Positions 1-10,943 of a stretch of DNA of 64,000 nucleotides are shown piece after piece; within the stretch, counting starts at the first letter, position 1, and each line of letters begins with the position of its first letter. Under the pieces are notes generated by a model that saw only the letters and a program-made list of their open reading frames with translations, was not told the origin of the DNA and made no database searches. Source of the stretch: Rhizodiscina lignyota (Eukaryota; Ascomycota; Dothideomycetes; Aulographales; Rhizodiscinaceae); the NCBI GenBank assembly GCA_010015805.1, contig ML978121.1:2418001-2482000 (forward strand), in the 5' to 3' direction. A program made the position numbers and the translations under genes.

Positions 1-543
1 AAACGCCTCGTTGACTTCACCCCGAAGGACGAACTGCAAGAGATCGCCGCGAGGATAGCAAAGCTGGGGTGGCACGTCGTGATCTATTTCGAGGCACAGG
101 ACCTCCCCGAGCTGTGGGACTTCTTCACCAGCATCCCGACTACGGTGGTGGTGGACCACATGGGACGGCCGGATGTTAGCAGAGGTGTTGACAGCGAGGA
201 GTTTGCGCTCTTCTTGAAGTTCGTGCGTGAGCATGAGAACGTCATGACGAAGGTGACGTGTCCGGAGCGGCTGACGAAGTCTGGTCCGAGAGCACTGAAT
301 GGGGAGAAGAACGCGTATACGGACGTTGTGCCTTTTGCGCGGAAGCTGGTGGAAGAGTTTCCAGACAGGGTGCTTTGGGGTACGGATTGGCCGCATCCGA
401 ACCTGAAGAGCCATATGCCGGACGACGGGCTGCTCGTCGATTTTATTCCACATATCGCACCAACAGAAGAGCTGCAGCGGAAATTACTCGTTGATAATCC
501 GACGCGGTTATATTGGCCCGAGTTAGCTGGGAAAACATCATAA
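1..543 (+). CDS. Amidohydrolase, 2-pyrone-4,6-dicarboxylate hydrolase (LigI)-like, 5' partial
   Basis: This is the C-terminal 180 residues of a TIM-barrel metal-dependent hydrolase; the frame is open from the first base, so the start lies outside the window. A barrel-strand motif VVVDHMGRPD carries the conserved His, and the late motif WGTDWPHPN carries the catalytic Asp typical of the LigI/amidohydrolase-2 group, which opens lactone rings such as 2-pyrone-4,6-dicarboxylate in aromatic breakdown. The protein ends at AGKTS with TAA at 541-543. No intron is needed in the visible part. It converges with the SDR gene that follows on the other strand, with less than 100 bp between stops. Family placement is firm; the exact substrate is unknown, because fungi carry many paralogues. 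Confidence 0.85.
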   Translation, partial: KRLVDFTPKDELQEIAARIAKLGWHVVIYFEAQDLPELWDFFTSIPTTVVVDHMGRPDVSRGVDSEEFALFLKFVREHENVMTKVTCPERLTKSGPRALNGEKNAYTDVVPFARKLVEEFPDRVLWGTDWPHPNLKSHMPDDGLLVDFIPHIAPTEELQRKLLVDNPTRLYWPELAGKTS

Positions 544-631
544 CGCCAAAAATGCTCGAGTGTATTGAGCAGCCTGAACTGTCAAACTCAAAGTGCTTCT
601 AAAGATCGTACTGCGAGTCTTGTCATTCGCA

Positions 632-1678
632 CTAATACGCATACATGCCGCCGTCGACTGCAATGACTTTGTTGTTGACATATGCATTCTTCACCATCCA
701 GACGACCGTCTCCGCGATCTCGGCAGGTCTACCCAGTCGGCCCACAGGTATTTCTGTGAATGTCAGTTTGGGAGAATATATGAGAGCTTTGAGATGAGCA
801 TACTCTTTTCTAGCTCTTCTACTCTCCCCGGCAACATTGTCGTCTCTTGGATAAGAGCAGGCGCGATCCCATTCACTGTAATGCCTTTCTTCGCATATGC
901 CATTGCGAGCCAGTGTACCAATCCGTGCATGGCTGACTTTGAGCTCCTGAAATGCGGTCAAAACTGGATTGATCACGATATTTCGAGCATTGCGGGGTTA
1001 TTGAGAATCCATCACTTGTGTGACTTTGTAGGACATAAGAGTAGACTCACGCGTAATGCGGTCCCACCACTCCTCCTGTAAAAGCCGCGACGCTACTACA
1101 GAAGATGACTCTTCCCCATGCGTTCTTCTCCATCGCTGGGATGCAAAGCTGGGTGAGCAGATATGCCGATCCGCAATTCGCCTTCCACGTGAGCTCAAAT
1201 TGCTCCAGCGAGATTTCGCTGACGTCTTTGACGCCATGCTTGATCGTTATCCCGGCGTTGTTGAACAATATCGTGGGATCACCCAGCGACTCGACGACGT
1301 CCTTGTAGAGCTTCCGGACCTTGATTTGGAATTATAAGAGTCTGACGCTGGAATTTGCGCTGTTTGCTCATTGACACAAAGGCAACCGGAGAATGAATAT
1401 TGTGGACGTGGACAAAATGTATGGCAGGACGCTGTAAACTTCGAGATCTGGCATACCTGATCGTAGTCGCTCATGTCTGCTTGAAATGCCTTCGCCTTGA
1501 TACCTTGTGCTTCGAAATCTTTCAGCATTTCCTCCGCAATGCTCTTCGCCTGATTGTAATGGATGGCAATGGTACATCCCATCTTTGCGAGGGAATAGCA
1601 TGTTGCCTTGCCGATCCCGCCAGTGCCACCTGTTATGAGAGCGATATGCCCGGTTAGATCAGTAGTGATGATCGACAT
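632..1678 (-). CDS. Short-chain dehydrogenase/reductase, FabG-like
   Basis: Four exons join in frame (1678-1457, 1319-1051, 946-804, 753-632) to give 251 residues, the classical SDR length. Introns begin GTATGC, GTGAGT and GTATGC. The protein shows the cofactor motif TGGTGGIG near residue 16, the NNAG motif, the SS of the catalytic-Ser strand (FCSSVAAF), the catalytic Y-x-x-x-K as HYASSKSAMHG, which only appears after splicing across 1050/947, and the usual GRLGRPAEIA and C-terminal VDGGMYAY. It should reduce a keto group or oxidise an alcohol with NAD(P)H; 3-oxoacyl-ACP reductase is the closest named family, but the true substrate cannot be read. The neighbouring hydrolase converges on it; a shared role is only a guess. 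Confidence 0.88.
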
Positions 1679-2855
1679 GCTTGAGGAATTGAAAGAAAAG
1701 CCCTTCGATGCGTGTATCCAAGAGAGTATTCAATATTCAAATAATGGACATTTGTGTTTAAGTCCGAGATACTTTCTCAGATTAGAAATGGATAAGGGAC
1801 TCGGTGAAATGACCGGGGAATATCTCTAAAAGACTCCAAGACAAGACAATGATAACGTCAGCCTCGACAACTTCGAAGGGACTCCGTGAATTGTATACCT
1901 ATTGAACAACGTGAATTTTGAAAGTATGTATTTCAATCAATGGCATTGGAGAAAGTTGAATGAGTCATGGTAGCCAGTGACTCGGGGCGAAGGGGGACCC
2001 AAGGACGGGGGTTCTCCGCTTTAAATTGACCACTCTCCTTTAAAAGGGAGACAGACTCCTTTGCACTTCTCGTCAGATTTAACTCATGTGTTTCATTTTC
2101 AGAACTTTGCCGAATATTTCTCTCATCTTCCCATCCAAATGTCCCTTTAATGCTGTGCTTCCTCTATATATTTCCTCTACAACAGCACCATTACTCTAAT
2201 TGGTATTTTGCCGTCTCTTCCGATGAAGTGCATGGCTGCCCTTATTTGTCTCCATGCAAGCCACACCACGATGGGATATATTTTAGAGAGAATTTGAGGG
2301 CAGTGACTGCTCTGGCAGACTTAGACGATCTTCCTTGCAGGTGCACAGACGGAAATGCGGGACCATATCCGTTCTTGCCCGTCTCTAAGTTCGATGTCCT
2401 GCTCTCTGCTGTCCACGATTTCAGAAAACTCCTCCGGCTTGGCTCCTATCGCTTGTCAGTGTCTGCACTTTGAATATCTGATGTTTGTAAGAATGTCCCT
2501 GCTCGGTTTGATACTATTAAAGAAAAATCTCTCCTAGATCTATCTACAACTGAAGCAGCTATCTCACGGCGGCAGGTTCCAAGGAAAAATGGTGCTGCAA
2601 ACCCACGAATCGTACATGCAGCTACAACCTGTATGCATCTCAACTCGAATATCAGCCTGCCAATAAGGATCATTTCTCCGCATAATCTCAGCCGTGCGAG
2701 AGTAGGCAAGTAGCTCCAGCCGATTAGTGCGATCACCATATATTTGGCACTTCCAGATCAGCACGAGACTCAGAGCAGCATCAGTCCCGATTCTTTAGAG
2801 ACACTCCTTACTTCCATGCGCCCGTCACAATGTGAGCTGCTCCAATTTTTCCAGG
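1679..2855. other. Intergenic region
   Basis: Divergent promoter space between the SDR and the PQ-loop gene. It is pyrimidine-rich around 2080-2240. A 107-codon open frame at 2150-2473 has no recognisable domain or splice context and I do not count it as a gene. Confidence 0.5.
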
Positions 2856-3779
2856 ATGCCCTCGACAAATCCCAATTGCAATGGCTTGCACCATCTCTCT
2901 GACCTCCAGTTCGGTTGGACTGTTGTCGTTGTCGTTGGTACCATAGTCAGCAACATACCACAGCAATATCGGCTTGCACGACGGCGGTCGGCGGAGGGAG
3001 TGTCATCGTACTTTCTTTTGACGAGCGTTATGTCGGCGACATGTGGGATGGCAAATATCACGATTCTGAGTTTGGACATCTTCGCGTGCTGTAAGATGGG
3101 TCGGATTACCAAAGCGGAGTGTCTAAGCGCCGTAACGGGCGTCGTCGTGAATTGTACGCAATGGACCTGCATGGCAGCAATGTAAGCGAATCCAACAGAA
3201 CGTGCATCGGTTCCGCTGGCAGAAGTTAACATACGATAATTGCCAAGTCTCGTCATCTGGTCCGTCGTCCTGCCAATAACCAAGTGGGAATTTCCTGACA
3301 AGCCACACGACACAATGGCGCATCTCATTTGGACGAATGTTATTTGTGCCGTGCACCTTGTCTTCACATTTGGCCTCTTCGGCGTCCTGTACCGATTCTC
3401 ATACCACCGCTTGACCGGCTATGCGAATGCCAATGGTGTCATCTCCGCTATAATCGCTGCCCTCCAGTACGCGCCACAAATATGGCGGACTTGGACGCTT
3501 GAGCACATCGGCAGCATCTCGATCCCATGGCTGATTGTACAAACGCCAGGGGGACTAATCGCCATGACGGCTCTTGTCGGCCGGCCAGGCACGAACTGGA
3601 CAACGTGGCTTGGAAGTATTGGAACGTTCATTGGGCAGGTCGTATTGTTGATACTGTGCTGCTTCTACGCATGGCGAGAGCGCAGGAAACGGAAGAAGGA
3701 AGAAGAGGAGATGGGCATTAGAGATGCGTGGACGTGGAGCAATTGGCCGCGGAAACTGGTAAAGTGGATCTTCTCGTAG
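2856..3779 (+). CDS. PQ-loop repeat membrane protein
   Basis: Two exons (2856-3181 and 3248-3779) with a 66-nt intron (GTAAGC, branch-like GTTAAC, acceptor CCAAG) give 285 residues. Two PQ-loop repeats are visible: TIVSNIPQQYRLARRRS at about residue 30 and AALQYAPQIWRTW in the second half, each followed by a hydrophobic helix; the layout fits the seven-helix family of lysosomal/vacuolar transporters that includes cystinosin and cationic amino-acid exporters. The C-terminus is highly basic and acidic (ERRKRKKEEEE) and cytosolic in the usual topology. The first ATG in frame (MPSTNP) is used as start; earlier in-frame codons are non-ATG. Transport substrate unknown, though vacuolar amino-acid export is the common role. 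Confidence 0.85.
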
Positions 3780-4460
3780 ATAACGAGGCATGCGATGAGT
3801 TAATGAGAATGAAAGCTTGTGATATTTCTCGAGGATGATACTCCATGCCATCTTGGAGAGATGGATCGTCCAGTGCGGCCTGTCCACGATTACACGTCGA
3901 TCGGAGGGAGGAGGGTACCGAGCAAGCAGGCGAAGGATACAACTCGGAGCGAAGGATCTAATTATGATGGGAAGTCCGTTGAAGTGGATGGGATTTGACT
4001 TTGACTGAAATACATAATGCAAAGTTATCTCGAGCTTTATAAGTACCTTTTGGAGAGGCATCAAAAGTGAAACCAGTTCGGTCGCCATGATACGCTATTA
4101 ATAGATAAGCACTGCGAATAAAACGAGTTAGGGCGCTGTATGCTCGAGTAACAAAAGATAACTCCCTATTTATGATGAAGGGCTGAGGCTTGCCTTAATA
4201 AGCCCTGATGTAAGGATCCTCAAATCTCACACGAGAGGCTAGTCCACCCAATCAGGTAAGTTATGGATCCTCCAGATTAACTGTCCCAAAGATGTGGTAT
4301 CAATAGGCTTTCGATGAGGGATTTGAAGTTAGGTGCATCGTCCTGTGGGCCATGATAAATAATCCCTCTTCATCTCTTATTGCGCGAAAATCCATATCTG
4401 CTCTTGAGAAAATCAGATTTTCAGGCGCGCTGTACACATCGACAACAGAAAACTTGAACG
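3780..4460. other. Intergenic region
   Basis: Open frames on the minus strand here (up to 177 codons, 3555-4088) run antisense through the PQ-loop gene and show no domain. I see no gene. Confidence 0.5.
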
Positions 4461-5637
4461 ATGAAATCCATCTTCTTGTATAATAATCCTGCAAAAAGAA
4501 TTCTGGTCGCATTCAACTGACTAGCTGTAGCGTCGGTGCTTCGGGGCATATTGGTTCTGGTGTGCTGAAGTCTCTCAGAGCTTCCCATCCGCAAATCAAG
4601 ATCACAGGACTCTTTCGAAGTAAAGAAATTGGAGAAAAATATGCCGAGAGATATGGAAACCTCAGCCTCATCATCGGGTCGATGGACGACGTTTCCATTA
4701 TCGAGAAGGCCGCAAGCGAAGCTGATCTAGTGATTAGTAGGTTGCCGTGGAATTTGGGATATACTCTTTCCTGACAAGTTGTAGATACTGCACCAGACAT
4801 TGGAAACGAAGATGGTATAGCAGCGATCATCGCAGGATTGAAGAAACGCGAAGAGAAGCCCTCCTACATCCAACTTTCCGGCGCAGCGGTCGTCTGGGAC
4901 AAGCCAACTGGCATGAAGGAGGAGAGAGTATGGGATGATGTTGCAGACCTTGCAGAAATCAGAAAGATTCCCGATCAAGGCGCCCACGCAAAGGCTGACA
5001 AGGCGAGATTCACTCCTTTGCATCAATGTGGACGCCGCTGATGAGACCGTAGCTGCTCATCGGCGCATCATCGTCGATACATGTAGCATTGATCGCTCCC
5101 ACGTTCGTTTATGGGATGTCTCCGTCGATTTATCATCCCACTCCGATGGCGACATCTTGGCTAGTCAACTCAGCAAGAAGCATTGGATCCGCGTTTACCA
5201 TCGGGGAAGGGTCAAACATACAAGGATTCATCCACATTGATGACTTATCCCGGATTTATACGCTCCTGATAAATCAAGCACTTGACGGAACTTCCAGTGT
5301 AAATCCCGTTTTCTGGGGTCCAGACGCATATTACTTCATCGCTGGGGAGGAGCACAACTACGAGGAGTTCATGAAGTCGTTGGCGCCTGTATTGAAAGAG
5401 CACGGCATTGTTAAGACCGAGCAAGTGAGAAGAATGACTGTCGAAGAGGCGGTTGCCGCTTGCAGTTCTGCCAATGATGCCTTTTCGCACCTTGCCAAGT
5501 ACACCGTGGTGCTCTTTGGAGTCAATATGCGCGTAGGGTGTTCGCGAGCAAGGCTACTTGGATGGCAGCCGCAAGGGGCACCAGTAACAGCGACGTTGAA
5601 TGAAATGATAGGAGAATATGTATCTAATACAAAATAG
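4461..5637 (+). CDS. NAD(P)-binding Rossmann protein (atypical SDR / NAD-dependent epimerase type)
   Basis: Four exons (4461-4477, 4531-4736, 4785-5027, 5087-5637) give 338 residues. The tiny first exon supplies MKSIFF, which completes the dinucleotide motif as VGASGHIGSG; later come INTAPD (residue about 75), IAPTFVYGMSPS and IGEGSNIQGFIHIDDL, features of fungal atypical SDRs related to NmrA/NAD-dependent epimerases. The last exons carry LGWQP near the C-terminus, also typical. The third intron (GTGGAC...ATGTAG, 59 nt) is the least certain: it closes in phase but shortens the segment between HAKADK and LIAPTF relative to what I expect, so a local annotation error or lesion near 5000-5086 is possible. 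Function: probably an oxidoreductase or regulatory nucleotide-binding protein; no substrate can be named. Confidence 0.75.
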
Positions 5638-6449
5638 AGGCAGGAAATTGGAATGTTCACACGTTTGATTGAGAGAGATGATAATTGGGCTTACGATGCG
5701 GAGCCACGTAGATGACAGCTGGCCTCGTAAGGAGAAGCTTTTCAAGGCAAGCAATCTTGTAAATGGTGTCTCTAAGGCCTAGTAGAAACTTAAGATAATG
5801 AACGAACTGTGATACCGACAAATCTGTGATTTTGGGAGTAAAAAGTTATTGTCGCTGGAGCTTCCTCATCCTTGAATCTTACTGCCAAGACCTGAAGCTT
5901 TGATCAATCAGGAGGGCCTTTGAGCGAGAAAAGCTCGCAGGCATTCATCGTCTTAATTCAAGAACAACGCAGAAGCAATGCAGCTTCCCCAATTCAGCTT
6001 CGATAGAAAGGCTATTAGCCTCAGTATCCCGTCTCTCGTCCTCCCTCCCCGCCCATGTCGTCAGCGTTTTGGGCTAGCCAACCACCCTGAATCCGGGGTA
6101 CGTCTCTCGATTTGCGGGGAATGACGTCGGTCAACGCACCGATGAGGTGGGCATTCGGCGGGAATCTTGGGATGGGGAAGAGAGACGGATAGTGACCCTC
6201 GACCTCTCACGCCTCTTCCTTCTTAAGCTGCCAACCGACCGCCTCGAGAGTACGTACTGTGGTATTACTCGTCTTATCCCTACCCACGTTCCCCTCTTCC
6301 GACACCTACGCGCAATCGAGTAATATAGGAGGGGAACCTTGAATTACGAAGGATTCTTGGACGTGTCCCACGAGGCATTTATATGTTTAGGAGAAGGTAA
6401 CGTGAAAATGGCATCAAGGGCTGAGCGCGAGAAATTCGAGCTGCGCAGC
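5638..6449. other. Promoter region of the carrier gene
   Basis: No gene is seen. The part from about 6000 to 6330 is CT-rich, as in many fungal 5' regions. An in-frame ATG at 6408 and the open frame upstream of the chosen start could extend the carrier N-terminus. Confidence 0.4.
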
Positions 6450-7801
6450 ATGGCGCATCAGTACATCCCAGAGCTCGTAGGACAAGTCTATGCCTGGCAT
6501 GGAACTCTATCTAACGGTTTTTCTAGGACGCATTCGAGCTGTATCACAGAGAACAAGATCCATCCACCGTCCTTGGGGGCCCAGCTCTACCTGCCCTTGG
6601 TCATGCAGCATCGGGAGCAGTGGGTGCAGCAATCAGCAACGCGATCATATACCCCCTAGCTCTCGTCATCACCCGCCTACAAGTCCAGAGACAGCTGCGT
6701 GCAAAATCGTCAGCTGAAGGGACAGAAGCCATCAAGGATGAGGTAGAGGCACAGTACAAGGATATTGTCGATGCGGTTCAGAAGATATACAAGAATGAGG
6801 GAGGCCTAAAAGCATTCTATGCTGGCATCGGGCAAGACGTTGCGAAGAGCGTCGCAGACTCCTTCCTCTTCTTCCTCGCGTACAACTTCTTGCGGGGCAC
6901 CCGCCAACGCACCAAGGGCACCATGAACTTGCCTATTACAGATGAGCTGGGCATTGGAATGGTTGCTGGGGCATTCGCAAAGTTCTTCACGACCCCAGTG
7001 CAGAATGTCGTCACCAGGAAGCAGACGGCTGCAATGCTCGCGAACGACCCCGACTCGAGCGTCAGCCCGCAGTTGAATACGAAGGATATCGCTTTGCAGA
7101 TTCGACATGATAAAGGCATCTTAGGATTCTGGGCTGGATACTCAGCATCTCTGGTCCTTACTCTCAATCCGGGCCTTACCTTTGTTTTACACGAAGCAAT
7201 TCTCAGAGTGTTGCCCAAGGACAAGCGATCTGGGCCTTTGGCCACCTTTGCGGCAGCTGCGGTGAGCAAGGCCATAGCTAGCGCAATCACATATCCGTTC
7301 TCGGTTGCGAAATCGCGAGCTCAGGTTTCGAGCAAGCCACCAACAGAGCGACATGTCGGTGGAGACATTTCCAAGGACGACTCCCTCTCTAGTGCAGAAG
7401 AAAAGGTGGAGCAGAAAGTTGAGCGCAACACTGTTCTAGGCAACGTCCTGAGTATCTCCAAAACAGAGGGTCCTGCGGCGTTGTACCAGGGCTTGGCAGG
7501 AGAAATTCTCAAGGGATTCTTCCAGCATGGCATAACTATGCTCACAAAGGAGCAGGTTAACGTCGTCATAGTTCAGTCTTACTATCTGTTACTGAAGGCC
7601 ATGAGGAAGTATCCGAGCCCAGAGGAGCTAGCGACCATCGCGCGAGAGCGGGCTGATAGAGCAGCGGAGGATGCCAGAATACAAGGAGAGAAGATGGTCG
7701 AGACAGGAAGAAGCGTCATCAGCGAAGCTGCAAGACTGGTCACTAATCCGACTGGAAAGGGCAGCATTCCTGCTGGCGATGTCTACGGTAAAAAATCATG
7801 A
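6450..7801 (+). CDS. Peroxisomal-type mitochondrial-carrier-family transporter (Pmp47/ANT1-like)
   Basis: A 27-nt first exon (MAHQYIPEL) and a long second exon from 6527 give 433 residues in three carrier repeats. Repeat 1 begins GAISNAIIYPLALVITR-like with the P-x-x-x-x-x-R signature (YPLALVITRLQ); repeat 2 shows TTPVQNVVTRKQ, and repeat 3 YPFSVAKSRAQ, followed by KTEGPAALYQGL. The C-terminal part, after the last helix, is the conserved AMRKYPSPEEL and a basic/acidic coiled tail, as in fungal peroxisomal ATP/adenine-nucleotide carriers that feed fatty-acid activation. An in-frame ATG lies 42 nt upstream (MASRAE); the downstream one is preferred because its product starts directly with the usual short leader. 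Substrate is inferred from family only. Confidence 0.85.
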
Positions 7802-8440
7802 GGGTCGGACCTAGGAATAGGTTGAAAATTGTCATGCCTGGAGTTTGGAGTTGAGCGTTTGGAAGCTGTACAGTGATATCGCGCGAATAGTTCCTTGCCT
7901 GTAGTTGGACTATAATGACGCTGTCCGGAAGACGTTTGAAATAATTATTCGCATGCATTTCCGTGAAAGTGAGTGGGGAAACGCGCAAAGACGCGACGAC
8001 GCGCCAATTTGGCCGGCTAGCGCATGTGGGCAGGCATGTGGCCTCCTTAAGTGACTTGTGACCCCTGCAGCGGACGTCAACCAAGACGCCCGTAAACAAC
8101 CCACCCAGCAACACGCAACCCGACAACAACGACCACGACCACGTCGACGACCCGCACGACCCGACGAGAGGAACGAAAGGTATTGGGAAACAAGAGGAGG
8201 ATGATCATTAAAGAGATGCAGCATGCACACGATCTCTAAGAGCGCGATCAAAGTCCAGCAGGTTGGTGAAACAAGATTTATTGGCACCCTCCACACCGCA
8301 ACAACGACCACAACGGCTTTGTAACGAGGCAACGACTTTCGCACGGCTTTCGCACGACATAAAAGACGACGTTAAAGTAAATAATATTCGCGAAAGAGCT
8401 CCGGACCTCCGACTTCATCACACCACAACACTGGAGCACC
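7802..8440. other. Intergenic region, CAC/GAC-rich
   Basis: Upstream of nudE. The stretch 8090-8180 is rich in ACGACC-type triplets; otherwise I see nothing. Confidence 0.4.
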
Positions 8441-10576
8441 ATGGGGCTAGATAGCATATCCTCTTCTCCGGCGCCTTTGGCCGCCGGCGCAACGCTGCAA
8501 GAGGAGCTGGCGTATTACAAGGAACAATATGAGCAGCTTGAGATCGAGTTGCAAGAGTTTCAAGCGTCATCGAAGGATCTGGAGGCAGAGTTGGAGAAGG
8601 ACATCGAGGCTTCAGAGAAGCGCGAGCGCAGTCTGAAAGAGAAGGTAGAAGGGCTCGGATTTGAGGTGGATGAGTGGAAGGTCAGTCTATTTTGCTTTGT
8701 AGCACTATATGCGCTATAAACAACTCTAAAACTGGTTGCGCCGTTACTGATGTCAATGTGTTTGCAGACAAAGTACAAGCAATCAAAAACCGAAGCTGCA
8801 TCCGCCCAATCCATCTTGCAGAAAGAGATAACGACACTTCGAGATACCAACCGCACTCTGAATCTACGCTTGCGCGACATTGAAGTGGCCAACGACGACT
8901 TTGAGCGCCAGGCACGGAATACAACATCCTCTCTTGAGGATCTCGAGTCGAAATACAATGTTGCCATAGAGCGCGGAGTGATGCTCGAAGAAGAGATAAA
9001 AGTAGGCGAGCAAGAAAGAGAAGGGTTGCGCATTGAAAACCAAAGGATAAGAGATGAATTGAGCGACCTGAAGATTGAAGCCGAAATCGTGCAAGAAAAA
9101 CTGAGATTCGCGGAGGAAGAAGTCAAGAGAATGCACGATCAGCGAATTGCATCAATAACCTCAGCCAGACCAACGAGTTCTGACGGAGAGGTAGTACGTC
9201 CGAGAACTTCTGGGTCGGATGCAAGTACCGAGGCGACGACCCTCTCATCGCCAACAACGTCGACGCCGCCTCTGCAAAAGATTGAGGCCAGTCCCATCAC
9301 AGGCACACCACCATCCCCACCGCTTTCGGATTCAGCACCTGCAAAGGCGGCACTGAATCCAGCACCGTTCACGCCACTTCCGGGCAAGAAAAGGACAGCC
9401 CCAATACCGAAATCTATGCCTCGATCCGCAACGACGACTACTACTATGCCATCAAACAGTGGTTCAACTGTTCGCCCCCACCCGAGACACACACGTGGCC
9501 CATCTGTCCCTATAGCCATGACTAGTACACCTTCATCACGACGACCGACTGGTGTGCCGCCGTCATTGCACAAGGCTAGACCAAGTATCTCAGCTCTACC
9601 CACACCTTCAAGACCTTCAATGGGGCCAGCTCCTGCACCGGCGGATTCATTACCTAGGTCAGGATCTATCTATCAACTTCGTGGCCTCATCACGAAAATG
9701 TCGAAACTCGAAGCTCGAGTGCACAATGCTCGCTCAAAGCTTCCCGCACCCACCACAACTCCTCCGCGAGCCAGTCCAAGACAAGCATCTGGCGCGTACA
9801 GTCACATTGCTACTCCATCTGTGAGCAGCGCAGGTGGAATCCCGGGCAGCGTCACCGTACGAAGGAACGGTCGTGATCGGCGTAGTCGAGTATCGAACTC
9901 TACGACTCAAAGTACAGACTACAGCAGCAGCCGTCCTGTCTCACGGCTGTCATTTGGCATCACATCTGCCGCGCAACAGGAGCGCGAGAAAGACGCACCA
10001 GTTGCTCGTCCTACCTCCGCACTGTCGACTGGTCGACCGCCGTCAGCGACAGGTCACAGACCACCTAGCGCAACTGGCCATCGACCAAGCAGTGTAACAA
10101 GCCATTACAGCCAACCTAACCCAGGAGCTCAGTTTGCGAGACCAAGCAGCAGGAGCAGCACACGCACCCCTCTCGGCAACTATGCTCCCGGCGACAACAG
10201 GAGACCTCCCAGCCGCACAGGCGCAAGAGGAAGTATATCAGGTACGTTCAGCTCCTCCGTCAACGGCGGCGGTTACCCATATGGGCATGGTCACAGCCAC
10301 TCCATGAGTGTGAGCGATGATACTCTCACGACACCTAGGCGCTCGACGTTTGGGAAGAGTGTGGACGCCTCCGCTGGAGGACTGAGCAGCATTCCTACAC
10401 CCCTCGCGCTTCCAAGAAGGAAGAGTGGCGGTGCAGGGCAAACCCTAGGACCTGGAGATGGCAGGAGACAAAGCCTTGGTGGAGAGCCAAGCAGTGCCGG
10501 GGGCAGCTTCGGCAGTGATGGTGGCATGGGTCCGCCTGGGATGAAGACCTTGGATGAGGTGGGCGAGACGTATTGA
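8441..10576 (+). CDS. nudE: Nuclear distribution protein NudE-like
   Basis: Two exons (8441-8680 and 8768-10576, intron GTCAGT...TTTGCAG in phase 0) give 682 residues. Residues about 18-230 form one long heptad coiled coil beginning [16 protein letters not shown], the hallmark of the NUDE/NDEL1/RO11 family; the cofactor for LIS1 (NudF) binds this region. The rest is a Ser/Thr/Pro-rich, disordered tail with a conserved island [11 protein letters not shown] near residue 378, present in fungal NudE proteins, and short near-repeats such as [19 protein letters not shown]. The protein links LIS1 and cytoplasmic dynein and is needed for nuclear migration along hyphae. Length matches fungal relatives. 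Confidence 0.9.
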
Positions 10577-10943
10577 ATTTCGGCATTTTGCATCTTGGGA
10601 TCTGCGTTACAGCTAAATCGTTCTTACACTGCGTTGCATCGCGATTCGGAGTGTCAAACTTGGTAGCTGGGACTTGGCAGTCAAGGGAGCACAGCTTCGG
10701 TTTCTTGGCCTGTAAGCATTGCACGTGACGACATGAGATGGACGCGACGCCTTAAATTTATACCTATACATAACTGTTTCTCGTTTGATTGATAAAGAGT
10801 TAACTCTCACACTTTTCTTGCCTGTCATAACCTTGTGAGAAGTTACCCGACTCTAAGAGTACTTCTGAAAGAGCTTGGACACGTATGCTAGCAAAACGCT
10901 GCGATCGATAAATTACTATACCCGATCCACATTATCTTTAGCG
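10577..10943. other. Intergenic region
   Basis: Shared 3' region of nudE and promoter of the secreted oxidase. Nothing else seen. Confidence 0.4.

Noticed and set aside
3555-4088. 177-codon minus-strand open frame
   Set aside because: It runs antisense to the PQ-loop gene and lacks domains or splice context.
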